Of a stretch of 64,000 nucleotides of DNA, positions 16,052 to 23,932 are shown in pieces. Source of the stretch: Fibrella forsythiae (lineage in GTDB: Bacteria > Bacteroidota > Bacteroidia > Cytophagales > Spirosomataceae); the NCBI RefSeq assembly GCF_017353175.1, contig NZ_JAFMYW010000003.1:496001-560000 (forward strand). Reading direction: 5' to 3'. Position 1 is the first letter of the stretch; every line of letters begins with the position of its first letter. The notes under the pieces were generated by a model. That model had not been told where the DNA came from. It ran no database searches and saw only the letters and a program-made list of their open reading frames with translations. The position numbers were made by a program, and so were the translations under genes.

Positions 16052-16566
16052 TCCCTTTCATATACCACAAAATCGAATGCGGCTTCGTGGCGCTCGTCGG
16101 CGGGGTGAGGGTGTCGGCTGATTTCGTGCCATACCGTTTTGTCGAACTCTGGGAACGACGCGTTGCCTTTGTAGGCACGATGAACTTCGGTCAAATAAAT
16201 GCGATCGGCTATCGGTAGGGCCAGCGCATAAATTTCGGCTCCGCCAATAACGAACAACTCCGGTTGTTCATGAGAAGCTTCGGCCTGACGGGCAGCTTCT
16301 AAGGCGGCTTCCAGCGTATTCACCACCAGTACACCATCTACCCAGAAATCAGGGTTACGGGTAATCACGATGTTTGTCCGTTTGGGTAACGGCTTACCCA
16401 ATGCATCCAGCGACTTACGCCCCATGATAATGGCGTGACCGCTGGTTTTTTGTTTGAAGTAGGCAAAGTCGTCGGGAAGATGCCAGGGAAGATCAGGGCG
16501 ACCATCGGGACGATCATGGCCGATGATCCGGTTCTGCGCCATTGCGGCAATAAGGCTAATTGTCAT
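16045..16566 (-). CDS. folA: Dihydrofolate reductase
   Basis: This 173-residue enzyme reduces dihydrofolate to tetrahydrofolate with NADPH. The fold begins MTISLIAAMAQNRIIGHD, then the substrate loop LPWHLPDDFAYFKQKT with the catalytic Asp (PDD), MGRKSLDALGKPLP and ITRNPDF. The FVIGGAEIYALALPIADRIYLTEV segment binds the cofactor. Length is close to the family norm of about 160-175. It is convergent with greA and ends in the shared stem. Together with fmt nearby it gives a folate/one-carbon theme, probably by chance. Confidence 0.96.
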   Translation of the reverse strand: MTISLIAAMAQNRIIGHDRPDGRPDLPWHLPDDFAYFKQKTSGHAIIMGRKSLDALGKPLPKRTNIVITRNPDFWVDGVLVVNTLEAALEAARQAEASHEQPELFVIGGAEIYALALPIADRIYLTEVHRAYKGNASFPEFDKTVWHEISRHPHPADERHEAAFDFVVYERES

Positions 16567-16751
16567 AAGGTATTACTATCGTCTGGGTAAAAGTACGGCC
16601 TGCCGGTTATATGTAGCTTAATAGCCTTGCTGCGCCATACGACAACCCAGGTACGTATGGTTCAGATAAGGCCATTCGCCGAACAGGTAAATGACTGAAA
16701 AATGGTGCATTGAATCTTTGTTAAACCGTCCAATTCCCTCTTGTAATTATA

Positions 16752-16759
16752 TACATTTG
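16752..16759 (+). promoter_or_regulatory. -7 box for the GMC oxidoreductase operon
   Basis: TACATTTG matches TAnnTTTG, 46 bases before the ATG at 16806. A -33 TTTG at the right spacing is not obvious; the nearest is about 31 bases upstream. Confidence 0.45.
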
Positions 16760-16805
16760 TGTTCCTTTAGAACGTTTTTATACTGTATTCTAACTTCTTT
16801 CTCCT

Positions 16806-17441
16806 ATGAACAGACGCGACGCCCTGTTGCGGGTGGCTACAATGGTTGGTGCGACAATGACGTTGCCCGCTCTTGGCTCATCCGCGTTGGCCGAAACGCT
16901 TGAGGCTTCGGCGGCTCAACGACTAGCAACGGGCAAGCCCGTTCTTTTCACGGCCGACCAGGATGCTCTCGTGGCCGATCTGGCCGATGTAATTATTCCT
17001 ACAACCAGTACGCCAGGTGCTAAAGCCGCCAAGGTAAATGAGATCATAGATGTTGTTCTGAAAGACTGCTACAAGCCTGCCGATCAGAAAGTGTTTATCG
17101 ATGGCCTGACCATGACGCAGAAAATGAGTCAGGATAGCTACGGCAAAGCGTTTTCGCAACTCGACAACAATCAGAAGATTGAGTTGGTGAAAAAACTGGA
17201 AGCCGACGCCAAACAGCAGAAATCGGCTGCAGCCCGTGCAGTAGCTGGCCAGCAGGACGTGCAGATTGCGGCCGAAAAGCGTAACGTAACGCCATTCTTC
17301 GCCATGCTGAAAGATCTGACGCTGATGGGCTATTTCACGTCTGAAATTGGTGCTACGCAGGCACTTGAGTATGTGGCTATTCCGGGCCGGTACGATGGGT
17401 GTGTTCCTTTGAAACCAGGTCAGAAAGCCTGGGCAATTTAA
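16806..17441 (+). CDS. Gluconate 2-dehydrogenase subunit 3-family protein (small subunit of GMC dehydrogenase)
   Basis: This 211-residue protein starts with a twin-arginine-type signal (MNRRDALLRVATMVGATMTLPALG), with cleavage likely near ALAET. The mature part has ALVADLADVIIPTTSTPGAKAAKVNEIIDVVL, the core of the gluconate 2-dehydrogenase subunit 3 family, and ends RYDGCVPLKPGQKAWAI. These subunits travel folded through the Tat pathway together with a GMC-type flavoprotein partner, which here is the next gene. A palindromic repeat separates the two. Substrate unknown: sugar or polyol is likely. Confidence 0.88.
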   Translation: MNRRDALLRVATMVGATMTLPALGSSALAETLEASAAQRLATGKPVLFTADQDALVADLADVIIPTTSTPGAKAAKVNEIIDVVLKDCYKPADQKVFIDGLTMTQKMSQDSYGKAFSQLDNNQKIELVKKLEADAKQQKSAAARAVAGQQDVQIAAEKRNVTPFFAMLKDLTLMGYFTSEIGATQALEYVAIPGRYDGCVPLKPGQKAWAI

Positions 17442-17445
17442 AACC

Positions 17446-17544
17446 AGTTTACTGTTTACAGTTTTCTGTTTACTGTTGCTTCGCCTAGTCAGGGCACAGT
17501 ATAAAGCAGCGCAACTGAAAACAGTAAACAGAAGACTGTAAACT
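17446..17544. repeat. Type A palindromic element between the GMC dehydrogenase subunits
   Basis: It begins AGTTTACTGTTTACAG and ends GAAGACTGTAAACT. The arms are imperfect. It shares the AGTTTACTGT/ACAGTAAACT units and the TGTTGC/GCAAC boundary with the elements at 2162-2247 and 21457-21555. It fills nearly the whole 112-base intergenic gap. Confidence 0.8.
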
Positions 17545-17553
17545 GATTTCTCT

Positions 17554-19272
17554 ATGAATCTCAATATCGACGCTCAGAAAGACATGACCTACGATGCAAT
17601 CGTGGTTGGGTCGGGTATATCAGGTGGCTGGGCCGCAAAAGAACTGACTCAGAAAGGATTAAAAGTTCTGATGCTGGAGCGCGGCCGCGACATTAAACAC
17701 GTTGAGGGCTACACAACAGCTACCAACAATCCCTGGGATTTTCCGCACCGGGGGCGAATTACTACGCAGGCGGCCGAAGAATACTGGGCCAACATGCGCA
17801 CCGGTTACACGGCCAATGAAGAGTGGCGTCATCATTTCGAAAATGACTCCCTGAACCCATACATCGAAAAACGTCCGATGGACTGGATTCGGGGGTATCA
17901 TGTGGGGGGGCGTTCGCTGATGTGGGGTCGTCAGAGCTACCGTCATAACGAAGAAGACTTCATGGCCAACCTCAAAGAAGGCGTTGGTGTTGACTGGCCT
18001 ATCCGGTATAAAGACCTGGCACCCTGGTACACATACGTAGAAGGGTTTGCCGGTATCAGTGGTTCGAAGGATGGCCTCAGCGTATTGCCAGATGGCAATT
18101 ACCTGCCTGCCATGCAGATGAACTGCGTGGAGAAGGAAGTGAAAGCCCGTGTAGAGAAAGCATTTGGCAAGCGGCACATTACAATGGGTCGTACGGCTCA
18201 CCTGACCGACCCGAAAGCGGTTCACACTAACCTGGGCCGCGCTGCCTGTCAGTATCGGAACCAATGTATGCGTGGTTGCCCATTCGGTGCGTATTTCAGT
18301 ACACAGTCGTCTACACTGCCCGCTGCAATGGCCACCGGCCGACTGACGCTACGTCCTGATTCGATCGTTTCGGAGGTATTGTACGATGAGAAGAAGGGCC
18401 GGGCTACAGGCGTTCGTATCATTGATCAGAACACACTGGCCGTTCGTGAATATTACGCCAAGATCATCTTTGTGAATGCATCGGCGTTTGGCAGTACATC
18501 CATCCTGATGAATTCGAAGTCGAGCCGGTTCCCCAACGGAATGGGTAATGATTCAGATCAGCTAGGTCGTAATATCATGGATCACCACCTCGGCGTAGGC
18601 GCCTCCGGCGACTTTGACGGGCTGGAAGATCAATATTACTATGGTCGCCGGGCAAATGGCGTTTATATACCCCGTTACCGTAACTGGGATGGCGATAAAC
18701 GCGACTACCTGCGTGGCTTCGGCTATCAGGGTGGTGCCAGCCGGTCCGGTTGGAACCGGGGCGTTGGTGTCGAGGGCTTTGGTGCTGACTTTAAGGAAGA
18801 TCTGACCAAGCCTGGCCCCTGGAATTTTGGCATTGGGGGCTTCGGTGAAGTGCTGCCCGACCCGAATAACCGCATGACCTTGTCGCCGGATAAGAAAGAC
18901 CGGTGGGGACTACCACAGATCGTTTTCGACGCTGCATATGGAGAAAACGAGAAGAAGATGCGCAAAGACATGATGAACGATGCCGTTGAGATGTTGGAAG
19001 CTGCGGGTCTGAAAAATGTACGCGGTTACAACGACGAATCGAAACACCTTGGCATTGGTATTCACGAGATGGGAACAGCACGCATGGGCCGTGATCCGAA
19101 AACGTCGGTCCTGAACGCGAATAACCAGATTCACGCGGTGAAAAATGTATTCGTTACTGACGGTGCTGCAATGACCTCTGCGTCATGTGTGAACCCATCG
19201 CTGACGTATATGGCACTTACAGCCCGTGCCGCTGATTTTGCCGTAAAAGAGCTCAAGAAGCAGAATCTGTAG
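17554..19272 (+). CDS. GMC-family oxidoreductase (FAD-dependent sugar/alcohol dehydrogenase)
   Basis: This 572-residue flavoprotein has the Rossmann motif VVGSGISGGWAAKEL for FAD, a GRSLMWGRQSYRHNEEDF loop, and QYRNQCMRGCPFGAYFSTQS, the cysteine-containing segment common in membrane-bound gluconate 2-dehydrogenase-like enzymes. Near the C-terminus are HEMGTARMG and NVFVTDGAAMTSASCVNPSLT, where the GMC catalytic His and Asn lie. It likely pairs with the Tat-exported small subunit upstream. The exact sugar is not readable. It is closed by a strong terminator at 19293. Confidence 0.9.
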   Translation: MNLNIDAQKDMTYDAIVVGSGISGGWAAKELTQKGLKVLMLERGRDIKHVEGYTTATNNPWDFPHRGRITTQAAEEYWANMRTGYTANEEWRHHFENDSLNPYIEKRPMDWIRGYHVGGRSLMWGRQSYRHNEEDFMANLKEGVGVDWPIRYKDLAPWYTYVEGFAGISGSKDGLSVLPDGNYLPAMQMNCVEKEVKARVEKAFGKRHITMGRTAHLTDPKAVHTNLGRAACQYRNQCMRGCPFGAYFSTQSSTLPAAMATGRLTLRPDSIVSEVLYDEKKGRATGVRIIDQNTLAVREYYAKIIFVNASAFGSTSILMNSKSSRFPNGMGNDSDQLGRNIMDHHLGVGASGDFDGLEDQYYYGRRANGVYIPRYRNWDGDKRDYLRGFGYQGGASRSGWNRGVGVEGFGADFKEDLTKPGPWNFGIGGFGEVLPDPNNRMTLSPDKKDRWGLPQIVFDAAYGENEKKMRKDMMNDAVEMLEAAGLKNVRGYNDESKHLGIGIHEMGTARMGRDPKTSVLNANNQIHAVKNVFVTDGAAMTSASCVNPSLTYMALTARAADFAVKELKKQNL

Positions 19273-19292
19273 ACAAACCGCCCCATGTGGTT

Positions 19293-19333
19293 CATCGCCC
19301 AAGCCATTACTTATGGCTTGGGCGATGTTTTTT
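19293..19333 (+). terminator. Intrinsic terminator of the GMC operon
   Basis: CATCGCCCAAGCCAT and ATGGCTTGGGCGATG pair perfectly over 15 bases with a five-base loop and a T6 run. It lies 21 bases after the GMC stop. The rest of the 19273-19584 gap is AT-rich and holds the promoter at 19451-19482. Confidence 0.9.
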
Positions 19334-19450
19334 ATATGACAATAGACTTATTATCAAACGGTTATAAAAAATAAATAGTAAACCTATAGACTTGTTTTGT
19401 CGACGTTGAATTAAATTAATTAATTTAATAGGCGAATTCATAGTTAGCAT

Positions 19451-19482
19451 CTTGTTTTTGTATTATGCCAAGATTAACTTTG
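19451..19482 (+). promoter_or_regulatory. Promoter for the small membrane protein
   Basis: CTTG (19451-19454), 20 bases, TAACTTTG (19475-19482) matches the phylum consensus. It would give a leader of about 95 bases before ATG 19585. Confidence 0.5.
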
Positions 19483-19584
19483 AATGAACAAATTTTTACC
19501 CCCGTAATAAAAGTTGGCATAGGTTTTGAATTGAACTTGGTATTCACTTCTAAAAAGTGACCAACCCATATACCTGTTAAAGAG

Positions 19585-19767
19585 ATGAGAACGATTCGGT
19601 TGTACATGATTTTGCAATGGGTACTGTTTCTGCCCATCCTGTTGCCGCTTTGCATGGTGTTCGGTGCCCTTCGTGGAGCCGTTCTCATGGCTGAACGAGT
19701 AATCGATCAGATGAGTATCGACATTAGTTACAAATCAACAGATACGTCGGTGCAGCCGGAAGCCTGA
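19585..19767 (+). CDS. 60-residue single-pass membrane protein
   Basis: The short protein has one hydrophobic helix (LQWVLFLPILLPLCMVFGALRG) near its N-terminus and a hydrophilic tail ending SYKSTDTSVQPEA. A consensus-like promoter lies upstream and a 50-base perfect palindrome terminates it 18 bases downstream. Those two signals make it a credible gene. An 87-codon open frame on the opposite strand lacks such support. No family is recognised and no function is proposed. Confidence 0.5.
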   Translation: MRTIRLYMILQWVLFLPILLPLCMVFGALRGAVLMAERVIDQMSIDISYKSTDTSVQPEA

Positions 19768-19785
19768 TTGATTTACTTTTAGATC

Positions 19786-19835
19786 TATAAAGAAAAGGCC
19801 CTGATACTGCGCAGTATCAGGGCCTTTTCTTTATA
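19786..19835. terminator. Perfect 50-base palindromic bidirectional terminator
   Basis: Two 25-base arms with no loop: TATAAAGAAAAGGCCCTGAT... pairs with its exact complement. The A-rich and T-rich ends give each strand a U-tract. It serves the small membrane protein gene (+) and the RluA-type gene (-, stop at 19845). Confidence 0.9.
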
Positions 19836-19844
19836 GGCTTCACC

Positions 19845-20606
19845 TTAAAAGATGAAGTCCAGGTTTTTGTCTTTGAATTCTTCGTTATCCAATTCCAGAA
19901 ATTCTTCCCAGAAAGGATCGACCGGCAGACCGGCACGAAGAATTAAGGGCTCTTTTTTAACGGGATGTATAAAATACAACCGGCGGGCATGAAGGTAGAT
20001 TTTCTTACCTGGCACTTCGCGGTCATACCCATACTTGGCGTCGCCGCGGATTGGACAACCCATAGCGGCCAGCTGGGCCCTTATCTGGTGTGGACGGCCT
20101 GTCAGGGGTTCCACCTCAAGGAGGTAATGCTCGTTGATTTTCCCCAAAAGCCGATACGATAATTCGGCCCGTTGCGAGCCGGGAACCTCGTAGTCGTAGG
20201 CAGTTACCTGATTTTTGGCTTCATCTTTAATCAGATAATGTACCAGCTTACCTTTCTTCTCAGCAGGGTGATGCCGAACAACCGCCCAGTATGTTTTCTG
20301 GATCTGACGCTTGCGGAATAGCTCGGTCATCCGCTCAACCGCTTTTGAGGTACGTCCGAAAACGACCAGGCCGCTGACGGGCCGGTCGAGGCGATGAACA
20401 GGATTCAGGAATACATCGCCGGGCTTTTTATATTCTTCCTTAATATACTCTTTGAGGAGTTCAGTAAGCGAAGGGTCGCCGGTACGATCAGTCTGTACGA
20501 GTACACCCGGCTCTTTGTTGACGATCAGCAGGTGGTTGTCTTCATAAACCACCGAATAGGGTACGCGCTTTTTCATAAAAATGTCATTAAGCCTTGCCTG
20601 TTCCAT
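19845..20606 (-). CDS. RluA-family rRNA/tRNA pseudouridine synthase
   Basis: This 253-residue enzyme isomerises uridine to pseudouridine in structured RNA. It has VVYEDNHLLIVNKEPGVLV, the catalytic Asp in HRLDRPVSGLVVFGRT, and the late motif LTGRPHQIRAQLAAMG. There is no N-terminal S4 domain, as in RluA- or TruC-like single-domain members. Two starts are possible, 20606 and 20576; the fold begins after the second, so the first ten residues are uncertain. The specific target site cannot be told. It is 26 bases downstream of panB on the same strand. Confidence 0.9.
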   Translation of the reverse strand: MEQARLNDIFMKKRVPYSVVYEDNHLLIVNKEPGVLVQTDRTGDPSLTELLKEYIKEEYKKPGDVFLNPVHRLDRPVSGLVVFGRTSKAVERMTELFRKRQIQKTYWAVVRHHPAEKKGKLVHYLIKDEAKNQVTAYDYEVPGSQRAELSYRLLGKINEHYLLEVEPLTGRPHQIRAQLAAMGCPIRGDAKYGYDREVPGKKIYLHARRLYFIHPVKKEPLILRAGLPVDPFWEEFLELDNEEFKDKNLDFIF

Positions 20607-20632
20607 TGGAGCGGGTAAAGCTTAATACTAAC

Positions 20633-21451
20633 TCAGTATGCTTCCGATTCGTTCGGGAAGTCGTTGGCTTTCACATCATCAACGTAGTGCGTAATGGCTT
20701 CCAGCATGGCCGTGTGCAGGTCGGCGTATCGGCGTAGAAAGCGTGGCTTGAACTCTTTGTTGATGCCCAGCATATCGTGGATGACCAGAATCTGGCCGTC
20801 AGCGTCTGGCCCGGCACCGATCCCTATGGTTGGGATAACCAGTTGTTCAGAAACCTGTTTTGTCAGCACCGCCGGGATTTTTTCCAGTACGGTGGCAAAA
20901 CAGCCAATTTCCTGAAGCATCAGGGCGTCGTCGATGAGTTTTTGGGCTTCGGTTTCTTCTTTGGCCCGAACGGCATACGTACCAAATTTATAGATCGACT
21001 GTGGTGTAAGTCCCAGATGACCCATAACTGGTACGCCCGCGCTTAAAATGCGGGTTATCGACTCGCGAATTTCACTGCCGCCTTCCATTTTCACGGCATG
21101 AGCACCAGACTCCTTCATTATCCGGATGGCCGAACGAAGCGCTTCCGATGAATTACCCTGATAGGAGCCAAACGGAAGATCAACTACCACCAGCGCCCGC
21201 TTTACAGCCCGAACGACTGACCCTGCATGGTAGATCATCTGATCGAGCGTGATGGGGAGGGTAGTTTCATGACCAGCCATGACATTAGAGGCTGAATCAC
21301 CCACCAGGATGACCTCTACACCAGCCGCATCAACCACGCGGGCCATTGAGTAATCATAGGCCGTAAGGGCTGAAATTTTCTCGCCCCGGCTTTTCAATTC
21401 CTGAAGGGTGTGCGTTGTAACGCGTTTTATATCGGGATTGTGAACAGACAT
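20633..21451 (-). CDS. panB: 3-methyl-2-oxobutanoate hydroxymethyltransferase
   Basis: This 272-residue enzyme transfers a hydroxymethyl group from 5,10-methylene-tetrahydrofolate to 2-oxoisovalerate, the first committed step of pantothenate synthesis. It is a TIM barrel with [20 protein letters not shown], the metal ligands around [25 protein letters not shown], and [12 protein letters not shown]. The [21 protein letters not shown] segment carries the C-terminal signature. Length and start are normal. A type A palindrome fills the gap behind its start. Confidence 0.97.
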   Translation of the reverse strand: MSVHNPDIKRVTTHTLQELKSRGEKISALTAYDYSMARVVDAAGVEVILVGDSASNVMAGHETTLPITLDQMIYHAGSVVRAVKRALVVVDLPFGSYQGNSSEALRSAIRIMKESGAHAVKMEGGSEIRESITRILSAGVPVMGHLGLTPQSIYKFGTYAVRAKEETEAQKLIDDALMLQEIGCFATVLEKIPAVLTKQVSEQLVIPTIGIGAGPDADGQILVIHDMLGINKEFKPRFLRRYADLHTAMLEAITHYVDDVKANDFPNESEAY

Positions 21452-21456
21452 TTTTT

Positions 21457-21555
21457 AGTTTACTGTTTTCAGTCCACTGTCTTCAGTTGCTCCGCTTTCT
21501 GTTGCACTTCGATCGGGCGAAGCAACAGAAAACGGTAAACAGAAAACGGTAGACT
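21457..21555. repeat. Type A palindromic element between panB and the EnvC-like gene
   Basis: It begins AGTTTACTGTTTTCAGTCCA and ends GTAAACAGAAAACGGTAGACT, with TTGC/GCAAC near the centre (GTTGCACTTCGATCGGGCGAAGCAAC). It reaches to within three bases of the EnvC-like stop and six of the panB start. Confidence 0.85.
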
Positions 21556-21557
21556 GC

Positions 21558-22940
21558 CTACCTGGGTGCCAGCCAGGCTTCGGGGTTCATTTTGGCAAAT
21601 TCTTTCCAAATCTGGAATTGCAGTTCAGCGTTGCCGCTATTGTCTGTACCAACGGTGCCAATCGTTTCGCGGGCTTTCACCCGGTCGCCCATTTTTACCG
21701 TTACATTCTTCAGTTTGGCGTAGATCGTATAGTAATCGCCGTGCTGAATGGCTACTACGTTCTGGCTTCCCATAACGTACTCAACGTTCATGACAATGCC
21801 ATCATAGATAGCGCGCACAGGTTCGCCCGCGTTGGTTTGAATATCGATACCTGGATTAGACACTTTCAGACCCTTTAGGACCGGGTGGGGGTGAACACCG
21901 AAACGTTCTGAAACAAAGCCACGCTGAACAGGCCAGGGAAGCCGGGCGCGGGAAGCGGCGAAGGAAGAGCCAAGCGCCAGTTCTTCCCGGTTGAGGTTGC
22001 CAGGCGTACGCGTATTGTCAGATTTGGCAACGCCCAGGTCTGGATTGGGAATAATAACAACGGGCGGGGGGGCAGGCTTACCTTCTTCTTTGGCTTTAGC
22101 CACCGCTTCGGCACGTTTCCGTTCTGCCTCGCGCCGTTCGGCAGCTAATCGGGCGGCCTCTGCTTTAGCCAGCCGTTCGCGTTCGGCACGTTCGCGGGCA
22201 GCGCGTTCGGCACGCTCACGAGCTTCCCGGGCAATGATCGACGTGATCATGTTTTCGAGCCGATTTATATTCTTCCGGCTCTCGGCCAGTTCGGCGCGCA
22301 ATACGCCTTCTCGCTGGCTCAACTGCTCAACAACCTTGTTCTTATCCTGTTTAAGGTCTTCCAGCTTCTCCGACTCGCGCACTTTGGTTGTAAGCACTAC
22401 TGTCTGCTGGCGGCGTTTTTGCTCGGTAGCAGTGCGTTTTCCAGTTAGTTCTGTCTGAACGGTTTCCATTTCCCGCTTCTGGGTCTGGCGGGCTTTGGCA
22501 TATTGCTTCAGGTAACGGAAACGCGCAACGAGCTGGTTGAAGTTTTCCGACGAAAACAGAAAACCAAGTGGATTCAATTGCTGGCGACGCTTGTCAGCAG
22601 CGTAAATCATTTGGGCGTATTCGGCGCGAAGCTTGTCGAGGTCGCGGTTCAAAACCTGACTGGCCTTGCGGAGATCAGAAATTTCGACTTCACTAAGCCG
22701 TATTTCGTCGGATAACAAATTGATCTGCTTCGATTGAGCGTCAATCTGGGCGCTTAGGGCTTTTAGCTGACTAATGGATACCTGCTTCTCCGACGATGTC
22801 TTTTTCAGGACTTCACGCAGTTCATTCAACTGCTCGATGTTCTTCTTTTTTTCGCGCTCTAACGCCTGCCGATCCCGTTTCTGAGCAAACAGTGGGAGGG
22901 ACGTACACAAGGCGATAAGCAGGAAGAGGAGTAGGCGCAT
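21558..22940 (-). CDS. EnvC-like coiled-coil protein with degenerate LytM domain
   Basis: Starting at ATG 22940 the protein is 460 residues: signal peptide (MRLLLFLLIALCTSLPLFAQ), a long coiled coil (about 25-290, with a RERAERERAxRERAE-rich stretch near 230-280), and a C-terminal M23/LytM domain (RFGVHPHPVLKGLKVSNPGIDI ... LQFQIWKEFAKMNPEAWL). In active M23 enzymes the metal ligands are H-x(3)-D and HxH. Here they read NPGID and LQFQ, so the His residues are missing. The protein therefore looks like an EnvC-type activator of cell-wall amidases acting in division, not a peptidase. It follows the DUF4292 and TPR genes. Confidence 0.87.
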   Translation of the reverse strand: MRLLLFLLIALCTSLPLFAQKRDRQALEREKKKNIEQLNELREVLKKTSSEKQVSISQLKALSAQIDAQSKQINLLSDEIRLSEVEISDLRKASQVLNRDLDKLRAEYAQMIYAADKRRQQLNPLGFLFSSENFNQLVARFRYLKQYAKARQTQKREMETVQTELTGKRTATEQKRRQQTVVLTTKVRESEKLEDLKQDKNKVVEQLSQREGVLRAELAESRKNINRLENMITSIIAREARERAERAARERAERERLAKAEAARLAAERREAERKRAEAVAKAKEEGKPAPPPVVIIPNPDLGVAKSDNTRTPGNLNREELALGSSFAASRARLPWPVQRGFVSERFGVHPHPVLKGLKVSNPGIDIQTNAGEPVRAIYDGIVMNVEYVMGSQNVVAIQHGDYYTIYAKLKNVTVKMGDRVKARETIGTVGTDNSGNAELQFQIWKEFAKMNPEAWLAPR

Positions 22941-23041
22941 GGGCAAAAATAGTCGTAAGTGATCGAGTTGTTTGTTGTCTAGCCCGCCGCTAAAGCAAAA
23001 ATTAACGTTGAGCAGGGCAACGACGACTCTGTTACTTAAGA

Positions 23042-23932
23042 CTAATTACGTTGATACTTAGCCGGGATACTGAACGGAAAACCGGGGTCTTTATCGATCA
23101 ATTCAACCTTGTTATGTTTAATCTGAATAAGCGTCTGATAGAACTGCCCGTCGGCCTGTGACTGATAATCGAGTGTGACCAGGCTGGAATACGGGAACAG
23201 GAAGTTGTTCAGCATATTGAAGTCTTCATAATCCAGCCGAAGGGCATTTTTGGTGGGCTGTTCGGTTACCATCAGCCGTTTCAACTTCCGGTCATTTTCG
23301 CCGATATAGTTCTCTACCAGCACCTTACCGGCGCTTTGGCGAAGCAGCAAATAATCGCGCTCCTTTTTGATCTTTTGGGCCGGGCGTTTCGGAAGCGGCA
23401 GATTTCCGACAATTAATGCCTGCAGCAAATCGAAGTTCATGTCGAAATTGAACTGACGGCTCAGCGTTGGGAAATCATAGACTGCATACCGACGTTCCAG
23501 CTTATCCATGATTTCTACCGAATCGCGGGTGATCAGGGCCCGTACAGCTTCAATACCTAATTTAGAAATGCTGATCCAGATGAGGCTGTCTTTGCGAACG
23601 CGCAGGTTCAGGTTCGCATTGCTGATATCCTGAGTCTTATTCTTGAAAGACAACTTTGATTTGGCCGTCAGGTACGTGAAGTCAATCTCTGCCACGTTGG
23701 CGCGGGCTTCGTCGATACCGGGGCGGGCCAGTGTGGTGCTGGCTATCGGAGCCGTTGTGGTGACGGCATCTGGCGGCGCAGGGTTGGTTGTGGTTGGTTG
23801 TGGCTGGCTAATTGCCACCGTATCGGCCGAAAGAGTGGCAGCGGGCGGGGTATTTTTTATGCGCTGACGATGGCAACCGGCCTGTAAAACCAGGGTGCTT
23901 GCCAGCAAGGCATACAACAGAACTCTATTCAT
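23042..23932 (-). CDS. DUF4292 lipoprotein
   Basis: With start at ATG 23932, overlapping the TPR stop by eight bases, this is 296 residues. The lipobox LLASTLVLQAGC places the lipidated Cys at residue 20. A Thr/Pro-rich linker follows, then a beta-rich domain (FTYLTAKSKLSFKNKTQDISNANLNLRVRKDSLIWIS) with the DUF4292 pattern, ending DPGFPFSIPAKYQRN. DUF4292 belongs to the LolA/LolB-like lipid-binding superfamily in shape, so it may ferry or hold a lipid at the outer membrane. The upstream TPR and downstream EnvC-like genes are frequent neighbours of this family in Bacteroidota. Confidence 0.85.
   Translation of the reverse strand: MNRVLLYALLASTLVLQAGCHRQRIKNTPPAATLSADTVAISQPQPTTTNPAPPDAVTTTAPIASTTLARPGIDEARANVAEIDFTYLTAKSKLSFKNKTQDISNANLNLRVRKDSLIWISISKLGIEAVRALITRDSVEIMDKLERRYAVYDFPTLSRQFNFDMNFDLLQALIVGNLPLPKRPAQKIKKERDYLLLRQSAGKVLVENYIGENDRKLKRLMVTEQPTKNALRLDYEDFNMLNNFLFPYSSLVTLDYQSQADGQFYQTLIQIKHNKVELIDKDPGFPFSIPAKYQRN

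Noticed and set aside
16640-16690. GGTACGTATGG near 16651 taken as an octamer copy
   Set aside because: It differs at the last base of the motif and was left out of the count.
19425-19688. 87-codon minus-strand frame opposite the small membrane gene
   Set aside because: It lacks promoter and terminator support, and its text is not protein-like. The plus-strand frame fits the signals better.
22944-22951. CAAAAATA, a minus-strand TATTTTTG box before the EnvC-like gene
   Set aside because: It lies only four bases upstream of the ATG, which would put the transcript start inside the gene. Probably chance.
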